Below are positions 47,536 to 56,196 of a stretch of DNA of 64,000 nt, piece after piece. A model generated the notes under the pieces. That model was not told where the DNA came from. It saw only the letters and a program-made list of their open reading frames with translations, and ran no database searches. Position numbers and translations under genes: made by a program. Each line of letters opens with the position of its first letter. Positions within the stretch are counted from its first letter, which is position 1. Source of the stretch: Rodentibacter ratti (GTDB taxonomy: Bacteria; Pseudomonadota; Gammaproteobacteria; Enterobacterales; Pasteurellaceae); the NCBI RefSeq assembly GCF_002000485.1, contig NZ_MLAJ01000007.1, positions 1 to 64,000 on the forward strand, given 5' to 3'.

Positions 47536-48726
47536 ATGTTTAAAAAACTTTTAGAATTACGCCAACAAAAGGCAGCTAAAGCCGCAGAAATGCGAGCAAT
47601 GCTTGAAAAAGCAGAAAAAGAAAATCGTTCTTTAAATGAAGCGGAAACCGCAAACTTTGAAGCGGTAAAAGGTGAAATTAATCAATTAACTGATGAAATC
47701 GCCCGTTATGAAGCGGTAGCTGATGAAGAACGTAACCTTGCCGGCAATGTAAATCCAGTAGAGCAACGCAGCGCAAAACAATTCAGTAATGACGAATTGC
47801 GCCATTACATTAAAACGGGTGAATTGCGTAACCTCACCACCGCCAACGGGGAAGATGGTGGCTATTCCGTTATCCCACAGTTAGACAAAGAAGTGATGAA
47901 ACGCTTAACCGATGACAGCGTAATGCGCCAAATTTGTAATGTAGTGCGTTTGCCTATCGGTGCGAAAGAGTACAAAAAATTAGTTTCTGCCGGTGGTGCT
48001 GTTGTGGAACATGGTGAGGAAGGCGTAGCCCGTAACGGCACAGCCACGCCGAAACTTCATGAAGTCACCATTGCACTAAATTCCATTTATGCTTATCCGA
48101 AAACCACGCAAGAGATTTTAGACTTCTCAAGCATTGATGTTTTAGGTTGGCTGACTGATGAAATTTCTGAAACTTTTACCGAAACCGAAGAAGTAGATTT
48201 AACTTCCGGCGATGGTTCTAAAAAATCAAAAGGTTTACTCACTTATGAGCGCACAACCGAAAATGACAAAGTACGCGCCTTTGGTAAATTACAAAAATTA
48301 GAGGTGGCTAGCGCAGATAAAATCACCGCTGACACTTTGATTGATTTGTTCTATACCCTTCATAGCAAATACCGTAAAAACGCCGTTTGGGTGATGTCTT
48401 CTAGCATTGCTGCCGCATTGCAGAAACTCAAAAACAAAAACGGGGATTTTATTTGGCGTGATGGTTTAGCCGTTGATGCACCTTCTACCCTTTTAGGCCG
48501 TCCTGTTTATTTCCTTGAAACAATGCCGGCGAGTGGGGCTAATAGTCCGGTGGTGGCATTTGGTGACTTTAAACGCGGTTATTTCATTGTGGATCATGAA
48601 ACAGGCGTAAGAACCCGCCCGGATAATTTAACCGAACCGGGATTTTATAAAGTCCACACTGATAAATATTTAGGTGGTGGCGTGGTTGATTCTAACGCAA
48701 TCAAATTGATTGAAACCACAGCATAA
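47536..48726 (+). CDS. HK97-family major capsid protein
   Basis: 396 residues. Residues 1-90 are a charged coiled coil (scaffolding delta domain, expected to be cut by the downstream protease). The HK97 fold follows, with the family region GGYSVIPQLDKEVMKRL near residue 107, the VVEHGEEGVA loop near 155 and FGDFKRGYFIVDHE near 345. It lies ahead of the protease, reversed relative to the usual portal-protease-capsid order of phages. Confidence 0.93.
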   Translation: MFKKLLELRQQKAAKAAEMRAMLEKAEKENRSLNEAETANFEAVKGEINQLTDEIARYEAVADEERNLAGNVNPVEQRSAKQFSNDELRHYIKTGELRNLTTANGEDGGYSVIPQLDKEVMKRLTDDSVMRQICNVVRLPIGAKEYKKLVSAGGAVVEHGEEGVARNGTATPKLHEVTIALNSIYAYPKTTQEILDFSSIDVLGWLTDEISETFTETEEVDLTSGDGSKKSKGLLTYERTTENDKVRAFGKLQKLEVASADKITADTLIDLFYTLHSKYRKNAVWVMSSSIAAALQKLKNKNGDFIWRDGLAVDAPSTLLGRPVYFLETMPASGANSPVVAFGDFKRGYFIVDHETGVRTRPDNLTEPGFYKVHTDKYLGGGVVDSNAIKLIETTA

Positions 48727-48731
48727 ACCAT

Positions 48732-48755
48732 AAGGGGCGAGAAAGCCCCTTTTTG
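48732..48755 (+). terminator. Intercistronic terminator after the capsid gene
   Basis: AAGGGGC-GAGAAA-GCCCCTT followed by TTT, 6 nt after the capsid stop and inside the operon. It could let most transcripts stop after the capsid gene, giving excess major capsid protein. The same stem sequence is used after the primase gene (61070). Confidence 0.75.
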
Positions 48756-48770
48756 CTTAATAGGTTGTAT

Positions 48771-49340
48771 ATGAACAAAGAATTTGAGATCCGTTCAGCC
48801 ACACTTTCAACGGATAAAGAAAATCAGAAATTAGTCGGTTATGTGGTTCGCTGGAATAGCCCATCAGAAGTCCTATATTGCGATTTTATCGAACAGTTTA
48901 GCCCAAATGCTTTTACAGAGAGTTTAAGCGGTGGTGATGATGTGAGAGCGTTATTTGAACACGATCACACAAAACTATTAGGGCGCACCAGTGCGGGAAC
49001 ATTAAAACTTGAAGAAGATAATATTGGTTTACGTTTTGAGTTGACACCGCCTGAAACCACAATCGGGAAAGATTTATTAATCAGCGTAGAGCGAGGCGAT
49101 ATTTCCGGCATGTCTTTTGGCTTTAGAGCAACGCAAGAAACATGGGATTTTGATGTTGAACCTTATCAGCGCACGGTAAGTAAAGCGGAACTCTTTGAGA
49201 TCACCGTAACAAGCATTCCGGCATATCCTGAAAGTAGCGTAGAAATTGCGAAACGTTCGATGAACGAGGCAAAGGCAAAAACACAATCAAAACCGACTGC
49301 ACTTTTTAAACAATGGCTTGATGTGGTGGAGTGTGAATAA
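48771..49340 (+). CDS. HK97-family prohead protease
   Basis: 189 residues from ATG 48771. Phage prohead protease (U35/S78 type): RSATLSTDKENQKLVGYVVRWNSPS at the N-terminus, the His region FEHDHTKLLGRTSAGTL near residue 70 and the Ser region ISGMSFGF near 108. It matures the capsid by removing the delta domain. An earlier TTG is possible but lacks homology. Stop and portal start overlap by one base. Confidence 0.9.
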   Translation: MNKEFEIRSATLSTDKENQKLVGYVVRWNSPSEVLYCDFIEQFSPNAFTESLSGGDDVRALFEHDHTKLLGRTSAGTLKLEEDNIGLRFELTPPETTIGKDLLISVERGDISGMSFGFRATQETWDFDVEPYQRTVSKAELFEITVTSIPAYPESSVEIAKRSMNEAKAKTQSKPTALFKQWLDVVECE

Positions 49341-50578
49341 TGTGGAATCCATTCAAACGAAAAGAACAACGTAGTGCACCCGTTGCTATTGATGAACTGC
49401 TTTCTTACTTAGGCGTATCTAATACCGGTGCGGGGGAATTTGTCAGCCCGCAAACTGCCGAAGCATTACCCGCAGTGATGAATGCGGTCACGGTGATCGC
49501 CGAAGCGGTGGCGAGTATGCCTTGTTATTTGTATCGATTAAAAGACGATGGCCGAGAACGAATTTATAAGCACCCGGTAGATTATTTATTAAATGAAATG
49601 CCGAATCGCAGCCAAACCCCTTATCAATTCAAATATACCATGATGCGCCACTGCCTTTTAAGTGGTAATGCCTATGCGGTGATTGAGTGGAATAGCAAGG
49701 GTGAGCCGATTAGCCTAACGCCTTATCCGCCAAGTGCGGTAAATATTTATCGTAAAGTCGGTGGTGCATATATTTATGAAATCACTGATTTAGACGGTAA
49801 GACAACAAACTATCTACAAGATGAAATCTTGCATTTGCGCCATTCTTCCCTTGATGGATTTATGGGGCGTTCGCCGGTGACAATTTGCCGTGAAACAGTA
49901 GGCTTAGGATTGGCTCAACAGAAACACGGATCAGCCATTATGAAAAACGGATTAATGGCAAGCGGTTTAATCACGACAAGCGAGTGGTTAGACGAAGCGA
50001 AGGCACAGAAAGCAGTAAAAGCCCTTGAACGTTACAAAGGGGCGAAGAATGCGGGAAAAACCCCAATTCTTGAAGGCTCAATGGAATATAAACAACTCGG
50101 TATGACAAACCAAGATGCGGAATGGTTACAAAGCCGCACGTTTACGATTTCCGATATTGCCCGAATCTACAATATCAGCCCGATTTTTCTTCAAGACTAT
50201 TCAAATAGTAGCTATGCCAACTTCAGCGAGGCAAGCCGAACATTTTTATCTCAAACCTTGCGCCCATGGCTTACGAATTTTGAACAGCAATTAAAGGACG
50301 CATTGATGATTGATTTAACGGTCAATTCTTCAAAACGTTATTTGATTGAGTTTGATACAAGCGATCTTTTGCGAACCAGTCAAAGCGAGCGATTCAAGAG
50401 TTACGATGTAGCCATTAAAGCGGGCGTAATGTCACCAAATGAAGTGCGCCGCCGTGAAGGTTTACCGCCTTATGCTGGTGGTGATGAATTTAGCCAAGCA
50501 TGGAAACAAACCGTAGAAGTTAAGCGTGGTGATGGTGGAAATCAGAAAGCAGGAGTAAACGATGGCGAGAATGATTAG
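49340..50578 (+). CDS. HK97-family portal protein
   Basis: 412 residues. Portal family features: AVMNAVTVIAEAVASMPCYLYR near residue 48, HPVDYLLNEMPN near 80, the RHSSLDGFMGRSPV segment near 168 and the C-terminal wing with FDTSDLLRTSQSERFKSY. It forms the dodecameric DNA gate at the capsid vertex and the TerL docking site. A USS core (near 49734) lies in the gene. Confidence 0.93.
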   Translation: MWNPFKRKEQRSAPVAIDELLSYLGVSNTGAGEFVSPQTAEALPAVMNAVTVIAEAVASMPCYLYRLKDDGRERIYKHPVDYLLNEMPNRSQTPYQFKYTMMRHCLLSGNAYAVIEWNSKGEPISLTPYPPSAVNIYRKVGGAYIYEITDLDGKTTNYLQDEILHLRHSSLDGFMGRSPVTICRETVGLGLAQQKHGSAIMKNGLMASGLITTSEWLDEAKAQKAVKALERYKGAKNAGKTPILEGSMEYKQLGMTNQDAEWLQSRTFTISDIARIYNISPIFLQDYSNSSYANFSEASRTFLSQTLRPWLTNFEQQLKDALMIDLTVNSSKRYLIEFDTSDLLRTSQSERFKSYDVAIKAGVMSPNEVRRREGLPPYAGGDEFSQAWKQTVEVKRGDGGNQKAGVNDGEND

Positions 50579-50918
50579 AGCCGGTATTTACAACAAAGTG
50601 ATCACCATTCAAGAACGTAACTACAAAAAGGAACGAGAGAACAATACCTACGGCGCATCAACACCCATTTGGAAGAATGTCGTAGAAGTGCGGGCAAGTA
50701 TTGAACCATTACAAGGGCGAGAATATTTTAGCGGCCCGTTTCAGATGGGTGAAAACATTATAAGAATTCGCATTCGTTACCAAGAAGGAATAACCAATAA
50801 AATGCGGGTTAAATATGGTAATCGCCTGTTTGATATTTATTCGGTAATTGATAGCAAAGAATCGCACAGAGAGCTGCAATTAATGTGTAAGGAAGGTGAA
50901 GCCCATGGCGAACATTGA
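50562..50918 (+). CDS. Head-closure / head-tail adaptor protein
   Basis: 118 residues of the phage head-tail joining family: GIYNKVITIQERNY near the N-terminus, TPIWKNVVEVRASIEPLQGREYF in the centre, IRIRYQEGI and RLFDIYSVIDSKESHRELQLMC at the end. It seals the filled head below the portal. It begins inside the portal gene (17-nt overlap), with GGAG upstream. Confidence 0.85.
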   Translation: MARMIRAGIYNKVITIQERNYKKERENNTYGASTPIWKNVVEVRASIEPLQGREYFSGPFQMGENIIRIRIRYQEGITNKMRVKYGNRLFDIYSVIDSKESHRELQLMCKEGEAHGEH

Positions 50919-51219
50919 AATCAGTCTTGAGGAAATCAAGGCGCATTTAAACGTAGATCACGATTACGATGATTCCTTGATTGAAAGTTATAAAGCGGCA
51001 GCACTTGAAGTTGCACAACGCCATATCGGGAAAACCTTTGCCGATGAAGAAACGGATAAAACAATTCCTTTCTATGATTCGATTAAGATTGGCTGCTTAA
51101 TGTATATCGCCTATCTTTATGCAAATCGTGAAGCGGTAACCGATACAGCTAACCTTGCACCCGCACCCATGGCGATTAGTGCATTATGGGAAGTCTATAG
51201 AGAACCTTGCGCTTATTAA
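50905..51219 (+). CDS. Head-tail connector protein (gp6-like)
   Basis: 104 residues from ATG 50905, with GGAAGG upstream. The gp6/gp15-like connector family begins ISLEEIKAHLNVDHDYDDSLIESYKAAALEV. It joins portal and adaptor. It overlaps the adaptor gene by 14 nt. An upstream GTG in frame is less likely. Confidence 0.85.
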   Translation: MANIEISLEEIKAHLNVDHDYDDSLIESYKAAALEVAQRHIGKTFADEETDKTIPFYDSIKIGCLMYIAYLYANREAVTDTANLAPAPMAISALWEVYREPCAY

Positions 51220-51228
51220 GGTGAATCT

Positions 51229-51591
51229 ATGCCATACCAACCATTAAGGCGTTGTACCTTTCCCGGTTGTCGTAACCGAGTGAAAAGCGGACGATGTGAT
51301 GAACATCAACAGAAGAAACAAGATAACCGATTGCCGGCAAGTCAGCGTGGTTACAATCACAAGTGGACGAAATACCGCACACAATACTTAAAGCATAACC
51401 CGCTTTGTGTCATGTGCTTAGAGAAAGGAATCTACACACCCGCAACAGTGATTGACCATATAAAACCAGTAGAGAATGGACAGGCCGATCCATTGTTTTG
51501 GGTAGCAAGTAACCATCAATCCTTATGTCGTGATTGCCACAGCTATAAGACAAGAGTGATAGATAAGCGTGGTTATGGTGCGAAGAAGTAA
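51229..51591 (+). CDS. HNH endonuclease associated with DNA packaging
   Basis: 120 residues. An N-terminal zinc-ribbon-like part (CTFPGCRNRVKSGRCDEH) is followed by the HNH core: CVMCLEKG (near residue 62), DHIKPV (near 80) and ASNHQSLCRDCHSYK (near 93-108). In HK97-like phages and cf-PICIs an HNH protein beside TerS/TerL is needed for cos cleavage. The position between connector and TerS fits this role. Confidence 0.92.
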   Translation: MPYQPLRRCTFPGCRNRVKSGRCDEHQQKKQDNRLPASQRGYNHKWTKYRTQYLKHNPLCVMCLEKGIYTPATVIDHIKPVENGQADPLFWVASNHQSLCRDCHSYKTRVIDKRGYGAKK

Positions 51592-51858
51592 AGAATTCGT
51601 ATCATACGAATAACTGATTAAATAATAGACAAATCTTAAACTTGAATTTTGTTCAAGAAATAATCAGATAGACCGGGTGGGGGGGGAGTTTTTGAAAGAA
51701 AAGCCCTTCCGCTAAGAACCGCCCGCCCAAGACAATTTTTACGCACGGCAATTTTTTTGAAAATAAGGAAGTCAGTCTCCTCAAATTTGAGGAAGCAACA
51801 AGACCAAATTTGGGCTCGTTAAACCAATCCAAAAATGGATTCGTTAAAAGGAAATAGA
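51592..51858. other. Non-coding gap between HNH and TerS, candidate cos region
   Basis: 267 nt without a convincing gene inside a tightly packed operon. It contains ATTCGTATCATACGAAT (51595-51611, perfect odd palindrome), a G8 run (near 51678), GC-rich stretches, TCCTCAAATTTGAGGA (51778-51793, perfect 16-bp palindrome) and CCAAATTTGG (51804-51813). Location next to HNH/TerS is where cos is expected; the cut site itself cannot be assigned by eye. Confidence 0.5.
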
Positions 51859-52233
51859 ATGACAACAAAAAAGAAAACCACACACAATCCACCGAGCTTT
51901 TTAGATCCGGTGGCTAAGAACGCATGGAAAGCACGAATCAACCAACTTTTAGAACGTGGCGATATACAAGAAGCCGATTTAATTCACCTTGAACTTTATT
52001 GTGTGAATTATTCCCTTTTCCGCAGTGCGGTAGCCGATATTGCTAAAAACGGCTTTTCGATTGTAAACAGTCAAGGCACACAATCACGCAATCCGGCACT
52101 TTCAGCGAAAGCCGATGCCGAAAAGGTGATGATTAAAATGTCTTCCTTGTTAGGTTTTGACCCGGTCAGCCGCCGCAAAAATCCGGTAGAAACAGAAACG
52201 ATAGACGCATTAGATGAAATCCTCACAATGTAG
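51859..52233 (+). CDS. Terminase small subunit (P27 family)
   Basis: 124 residues from ATG 51859, with AAAAGGAAA upstream. P27-type TerS: PPSFLDPVAKNAWKARINQLLERGDIQEADLIHLELYCVNYSLFR, then LSAKADAEKVMIKMSSLLGFDPVSRRK. It recognises packaging DNA and loads TerL. In PICIs a private TerS redirects packaging to the satellite genome; here a full terminase is present. Confidence 0.92.
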   Translation: MTTKKKTTHNPPSFLDPVAKNAWKARINQLLERGDIQEADLIHLELYCVNYSLFRSAVADIAKNGFSIVNSQGTQSRNPALSAKADAEKVMIKMSSLLGFDPVSRRKNPVETETIDALDEILTM

Positions 52234-52240
52234 GTGAAAA

Positions 52241-53908
52241 ATGGAAATCTGGCACGACTACGCAAAGAAAGTTCAATCAGGTGAAATAGTGGCTTGCCGA
52301 AAGATAAAACAAGCCGTAGCCCGTTATTTTGAGGATTTAGCAAACCCCGATTATTTCTTTGATAAAAGTGCGGTTGAAAAATTCCTCGCTTTCTCAAAGT
52401 TATGCCCGCATGTAAAAGGGCATTTGCGTGGCCAACCGATTATTCTTTCAGATTGGCAAGTGTTCCTCTTTGCGAATCTTTTAGGCTTTAAGTGGAAAGA
52501 TACCGGATTAAGAAAATATCGTTCTGCTTATATTCAAGTGGCTAGGAAGAATGCAAAATCAACGGTGGCGGCAGTGTTGGCTAACTGGTTTCTCATTATG
52601 GAAAAAGGTCAGCAAGATATTTACACTGCAGCAGTAAGCCGAGATCAAGCCCGCATTGTTTTTGATGATGCCCGGCAAATGTGCTTACTTTCTACCCCGT
52701 TGAAGAAACGGCTCAATATCCAGCAGCACAAACTCATTAATCCAAAATCAAACAGTTTAATGCGCCCTTTGGCGGCAAAATCAAGCACTATTGAAGGCAC
52801 AAACCCAAGTCTTGCGATTGTTGATGAATATCACCTACACCCCGATAACAGCGTTTATAGTGCGTTGGAACTAGGACAAGGCGCACGGCCCGAAGGTTTA
52901 CTCTTTGCTATCACCACTGCAGGGAGTAATGTTATTTCCGCCTGTAAGCAGCACTATGACTACTGCGCGCAGATTCTTGAGGGAAACGAACAGAACGACA
53001 GCTTGTTTATTATGATTTTTGAGTTAGACGAAGAAAACGAAATCGACAAGCCGGAAAACTGGATAAAAGCCAATCCGAATATTGGAAAATCCATTCCTTA
53101 CCTTGATTTTGAGAACACCATTAAAAAAGCCCGTGGGATTCCTTCCGAATGGGTAGAAATGCTCACTAAACGCTTTAATGTATGGTGTCAGGGAACAACA
53201 CCGTGGCTAGGTGAGGGAAACTGGGCGCAATGTGCAAGAGATTACACCGAAAGCGATTTACTACATCAGGATTGTTATTTAGGGTTGGATTTATCCAGTA
53301 CCAACGATTTAACAAGCCTTTGCTATACCTTTCCACAAGGGAAAAAAGTGCGGTTAGTTACCCGGCACTATATTCCCGAATTTCAGCTTAATAACGTGGC
53401 AAATAAAAATCGGGCCATGTATCGGAATTGGGTGCGTAGTGGCTGGCTTATTGCCACAGAGGGCGACTGTATCGACTATGACAAAATCAGAGATGATATT
53501 TTAAAAGATGCGGAAAACTTCAATATCAAAATGATTGGCTTTGACGTATGGAACGCCACACACCTTAGAACACAATTACAGGCGGCGGGGCTTGAGGTCG
53601 AACCCTTCCCACAAACTTATCAACGTTTTAGCCCGGTAGCAAAAAGTGCGGAAGTATTGATTAATCGCCAAGTGATAGAACACCACGGCGATCCGGTGCT
53701 TGCTTGGGCGTTATCAAATGTAGTGATGGAAACCGATGCCAACGCCAACATAAAGCCAAATAAGAAAAAGGCAGCAAACAAAATCGATCCAGCAGTGGCT
53801 TTCTTAATGTCATTCGGAACTTATCAACTTGAATATGGCGATCTGATTTTTGAGTTATCAGAAGAGCATAAACAGGCATTAGAACAATTTAACGGGATAG
53901 ATCTATGA
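52241..53908 (+). CDS. Terminase large subunit
   Basis: 555 residues. ATPase with Walker A-like VARKNAKST near residue 106 and Walker B LAIVDEYH near 195. A C-terminal nuclease domain starts at GLDLSSTNDLTSL near 352, with further acidic residues (IGFDVWNA near 430). It translocates DNA into the capsid and cuts it. Two USS cores lie in the gene (near 52365 and 53347). Confidence 0.95.
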   Translation: MEIWHDYAKKVQSGEIVACRKIKQAVARYFEDLANPDYFFDKSAVEKFLAFSKLCPHVKGHLRGQPIILSDWQVFLFANLLGFKWKDTGLRKYRSAYIQVARKNAKSTVAAVLANWFLIMEKGQQDIYTAAVSRDQARIVFDDARQMCLLSTPLKKRLNIQQHKLINPKSNSLMRPLAAKSSTIEGTNPSLAIVDEYHLHPDNSVYSALELGQGARPEGLLFAITTAGSNVISACKQHYDYCAQILEGNEQNDSLFIMIFELDEENEIDKPENWIKANPNIGKSIPYLDFENTIKKARGIPSEWVEMLTKRFNVWCQGTTPWLGEGNWAQCARDYTESDLLHQDCYLGLDLSSTNDLTSLCYTFPQGKKVRLVTRHYIPEFQLNNVANKNRAMYRNWVRSGWLIATEGDCIDYDKIRDDILKDAENFNIKMIGFDVWNATHLRTQLQAAGLEVEPFPQTYQRFSPVAKSAEVLINRQVIEHHGDPVLAWALSNVVMETDANANIKPNKKKAANKIDPAVAFLMSFGTYQLEYGDLIFELSEEHKQALEQFNGIDL

Positions 53909-53979
53909 ATATAGAGTTACTCAATATGATTGCTTATGCGTTCGTGCTTTATTCTCTCTTTTACTATTGGAGTAAATAA
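53905..53979 (+). CDS. Possible 24-residue membrane peptide
   Basis: The frame MNIELLNMIAYAFVLYSLFY... starts in the TerL stop (ATGA overlap), with GGGA 8 nt upstream, and ends one base before the gp10-like gene start. It is one hydrophobic helix with a YWSK end. The precise fit between two genes supports translation; function unknown, and a lysis or anchoring role is only a guess. Confidence 0.4.
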   Translation: MNIELLNMIAYAFVLYSLFYYWSK

Positions 53980-53980
53980 A

Positions 53981-54451
53981 ATGTCAGTAAAAATACAAGG
54001 TTTAAAAGAGCTTGAACGAAATATTAAACGCTATGTAAAAGATACTCAGAAAGCCGTAAAGCCCTCAATTAGAAGGGCATTAAATGCCGGTGCAAAATCG
54101 CTTGAAAAATCAATAAAACCAAAAGTACCGGTGATGAGCAAAAGCACTGATTTTCGCCAAAAAAGCACAATAAAAAATAATGTTCGCCATAAAACAAAAG
54201 TCGCTAAAGACGGTTTAAGCGGGATCACAAGAATAAGAGTAATGCGTCCTAAAGGTCAGAGAATGGCAAGGGTTGGTGAAAATACCAAAGATAGACGAGA
54301 TCCTTTCTATTGGTGGATGGTGGAATATGGCACGGTTAAAATGAAAGGCCGCCATTATATGGAAAAAGGCGCACAAACAGGTAAAGCCGAAGCATTGAGA
54401 ATCACCGAAGAAACATTTAAAAGAGAACTCAAAGAAAGAATGCCTAAATGA
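53981..54451 (+). CDS. HK97 gp10-like (neck/tail-completion) protein
   Basis: 156 residues from ATG 53981, with GGAG 9 nt upstream. Matches the HK97 gp10-like family: VKIQGLKELERNIKRYVKDTQKAVKPSIRRALNAGAKSLEKSIKPKVPV, then FYWWMVEYGTVKMKGRHYMEKGAQ. The family acts at the head-tail junction. Last gene of the head operon, followed by a terminator. Confidence 0.85.
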   Translation: MSVKIQGLKELERNIKRYVKDTQKAVKPSIRRALNAGAKSLEKSIKPKVPVMSKSTDFRQKSTIKNNVRHKTKVAKDGLSGITRIRVMRPKGQRMARVGENTKDRRDPFYWWMVEYGTVKMKGRHYMEKGAQTGKAEALRITEETFKRELKERMPK

Positions 54452-54453
54452 AC

Positions 54454-54480
54454 AAAAGCCCGTAATCACTACGGGCTTTT
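54454..54480 (+). terminator. Terminator of the head operon
   Basis: 11-bp stem AAAAGCCCGTA / TACGGGCTTTT with loop ATCAC and trailing T's, directly after the gp10-like gene. From here to 54772 (about 290 nt) I see only a degenerate USS and AT-rich sequence that probably includes a promoter. Confidence 0.9.
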
Positions 54481-54772
54481 ATTTTCATCAAGGAAAACAT
54501 GATATAACCAAAATGATCCCACTAACCGCACTTGGCTCATTGCCAATATTCGTTATCAAATGTTTTGGTTTTCAATCGGGCGGTTTACTTTTTCAAGCTC
54601 ACCGCCATTAGAGCGCTTTAATTATATGCCAATAATGAAAGCACAGCTATTATACAACAGTCCCTAATCTTGATAAATAGCCGTAGCTTATCGTAGCTTA
54701 TTGATTTAGAATAAATTGTATATTGTGAGTTGTTATAAATTAACCAATAATTCACCACACCAGGAGGAAAAA

Positions 54773-55156
54773 ATGTTTGCAGATTTCATCAAATTTAGCT
54801 TTCAAGTTTTCTTATTTTTTTGTGCACTATTAGGTGGTGTTATTCTTCTTGGGATATTTAACAAAATAGGTTGGGTAAATGTAGGCATTGGTTTTGGTGT
54901 ACTGATAGCTTGTATTATTTCCTATGTGGTATGGACGGAACGACAACCGAACTACAGCTTAGAAGATCAACGTTATAACGAATATATTGCTAACCTAAGA
55001 CAAGAAGTAGAACGTCCTATTATTCAAGCAAGATTAGCAAAACAAGCAAATGAATCTATTGATTTGAATGGAATTATTACAGGTAAAGCCACTTTTACAG
55101 ATGCGGAAGGCAAAAACCGAGATTTAGATATTAACGTAAACTTAAAAATTAAATAA
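54773..55156 (+). CDS. Small membrane protein of unknown function
   Basis: 127 residues from ATG 54773, with a strong AGGAGG. Two transmembrane segments (about residues 8-30 and 38-58) are followed by a soluble C-terminal part ending FTDAEGKNRDLDINVNLKIK. No family recognised. It is a lone gene between the head operon and the C4-like RNA; superinfection exclusion or membrane defence would be possible for such a position, but nothing in the sequence proves it. Confidence 0.65.
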   Translation: MFADFIKFSFQVFLFFCALLGGVILLGIFNKIGWVNVGIGFGVLIACIISYVVWTERQPNYSLEDQRYNEYIANLRQEVERPIIQARLAKQANESIDLNGIITGKATFTDAEGKNRDLDINVNLKIK

Positions 55157-55163
55157 CCAAATC

Positions 55164-55216
55164 AACGCACCTAGGGTAGCTCCCGAAAGCAAGACACCTT
55201 ATCTTGTTGGTGCGTT
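55164..55216 (+). ncRNA. C4-like antisense RNA candidate
   Basis: A three-way junction: stem 1 AACGCACC (55164-55171) with GGTGCGTT (55209-55216); hairpin 2 GGG-TAGCT-CCC (55174-55184); linker GAAAG; hairpin 3 CAAGA-N7-TCTTG (55190-55206). This is the three-stem layout of the C4 antisense RNA of P1/P4-type elements, which regulates icd/ant genes. An Icd-like gene and an antirepressor lie downstream. CTCCCG (55180-55185) can pair with the alpA ribosome-binding site CGGGAG (56241-56246). Naming rests on structure and context, not a covariance search. Confidence 0.6.
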
Positions 55217-55249
55217 CCTATCATAAGGGCAAATGCGAAAGGGGCGTTT

Positions 55250-56098
55250 ATGAGCAATAGAGAAGATTTTTTTAAAGAACTTAGGAAATTCTTTTTTAAT
55301 GATAGAAAAATTGATGAGTTAACATATTTAGTTCAGCTTATAGATGATTTGTTAAAAGAATTGACGCTAGAAGAAATAAAAATAGTTCAAGATTGGATAG
55401 ATGAAACTATAGAAATGTATTATCAAGAGGAATTAGATAATGCTATAGAAAAAGCAAAATTGGAAACTGAATATATAGAAGATGAAGATGGGAATTACGA
55501 AGAATTTAATAAATATTTTGATAGAGTATGGTATGACAGATATGAACCTAACATAGATCTTATTATTCAGGATTTTAATGTAGAGACTAGATATATAGAA
55601 GGAGATAAAGACTTATTAGAATGGTTATTAAAGACAGGATATAGAGATGACGGACTACCAGATGGGATTAAAGATTATCATATAATGGCTGTAATGGCTC
55701 TTGAATATATAGATAGATTTATAAATGGTGATAGTTTATTTGGTGATGGTAATAAATTCGATCAACAAAACCTATTCAGGGCATTTTGGTCTTTTATAAG
55801 TTCAGAGCAAATGAAAGCTAAATATGAAATTGAACAGTTAATCAGTAAATCTAAAAGAGAGAACGCTCAAAAAGCGGCTAAAGCAAGGCACAAAGAAAAT
55901 CATAAAATTAAAGATATGGTTGTTTCTAGATGGATAAAATATTTAGAACAATCAAAAGAAAAAGGGATAAAAATAAGTAAAACTGCTTTTGCAGATAAAA
56001 TTTTTAAAGAATTGGAAAAAGCCCATCAAAAAGATCCACAAAAAAATAAGAGATATTCTGTAAAAACTATTCGTAATAACTGGTTACAAGGCATATAA
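55250..56098 (+). CDS. Unknown AT-rich island gene, possible cargo or regulator
   Basis: 282 residues. The N-terminal two thirds are acidic and helical without a known domain (for example EELDNAIEKAKLETEYIEDEDGNYEE); a hydrophobic GYRDDGLPDGIKDYHIMAVMAL stretch is in the middle. The C-terminal 75 residues (AQKAAKARHKENHKIKDMVV...KTIRNNWLQGI) resemble a module found at the C-terminus of assorted phage regulatory proteins. It is visibly more AT-rich than neighbours, with many ATA and AGA codons, which suggests recent acquisition. It lies right after the C4-like RNA, whose 5' arm is nearly complementary to its ribosome-binding region (GGGGCGTTT). Confidence 0.7.
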   Translation: MSNREDFFKELRKFFFNDRKIDELTYLVQLIDDLLKELTLEEIKIVQDWIDETIEMYYQEELDNAIEKAKLETEYIEDEDGNYEEFNKYFDRVWYDRYEPNIDLIIQDFNVETRYIEGDKDLLEWLLKTGYRDDGLPDGIKDYHIMAVMALEYIDRFINGDSLFGDGNKFDQQNLFRAFWSFISSEQMKAKYEIEQLISKSKRENAQKAAKARHKENHKIKDMVVSRWIKYLEQSKEKGIKISKTAFADKIFKELEKAHQKDPQKNKRYSVKTIRNNWLQGI

Positions 56099-56139
56099 AA
56101 TACTTTATGCAAGCATAGGGTATACCCGTAGCAAGCAAA

Positions 56140-56171
56140 GCCCTGACTTTTACAAGGTCAGGGCATTTTTT
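56140..56171 (+). terminator. Terminator before alpA
   Basis: GCCCTGAC pairs with GTCAGGGC, followed by T6. A separate 10-bp palindrome GGGTATACCC lies at 56118-56127. Confidence 0.85.
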
Positions 56172-56196
56172 ATCCTTAAAATTTCCTTAAAAATAC

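Noticed and set aside
51653..51892. 79-codon leftward frame between HNH and TerS
   Set aside because: Composition is driven by a G8 run and A/T tracts, there is no ribosome-binding site, and it opposes the operon.
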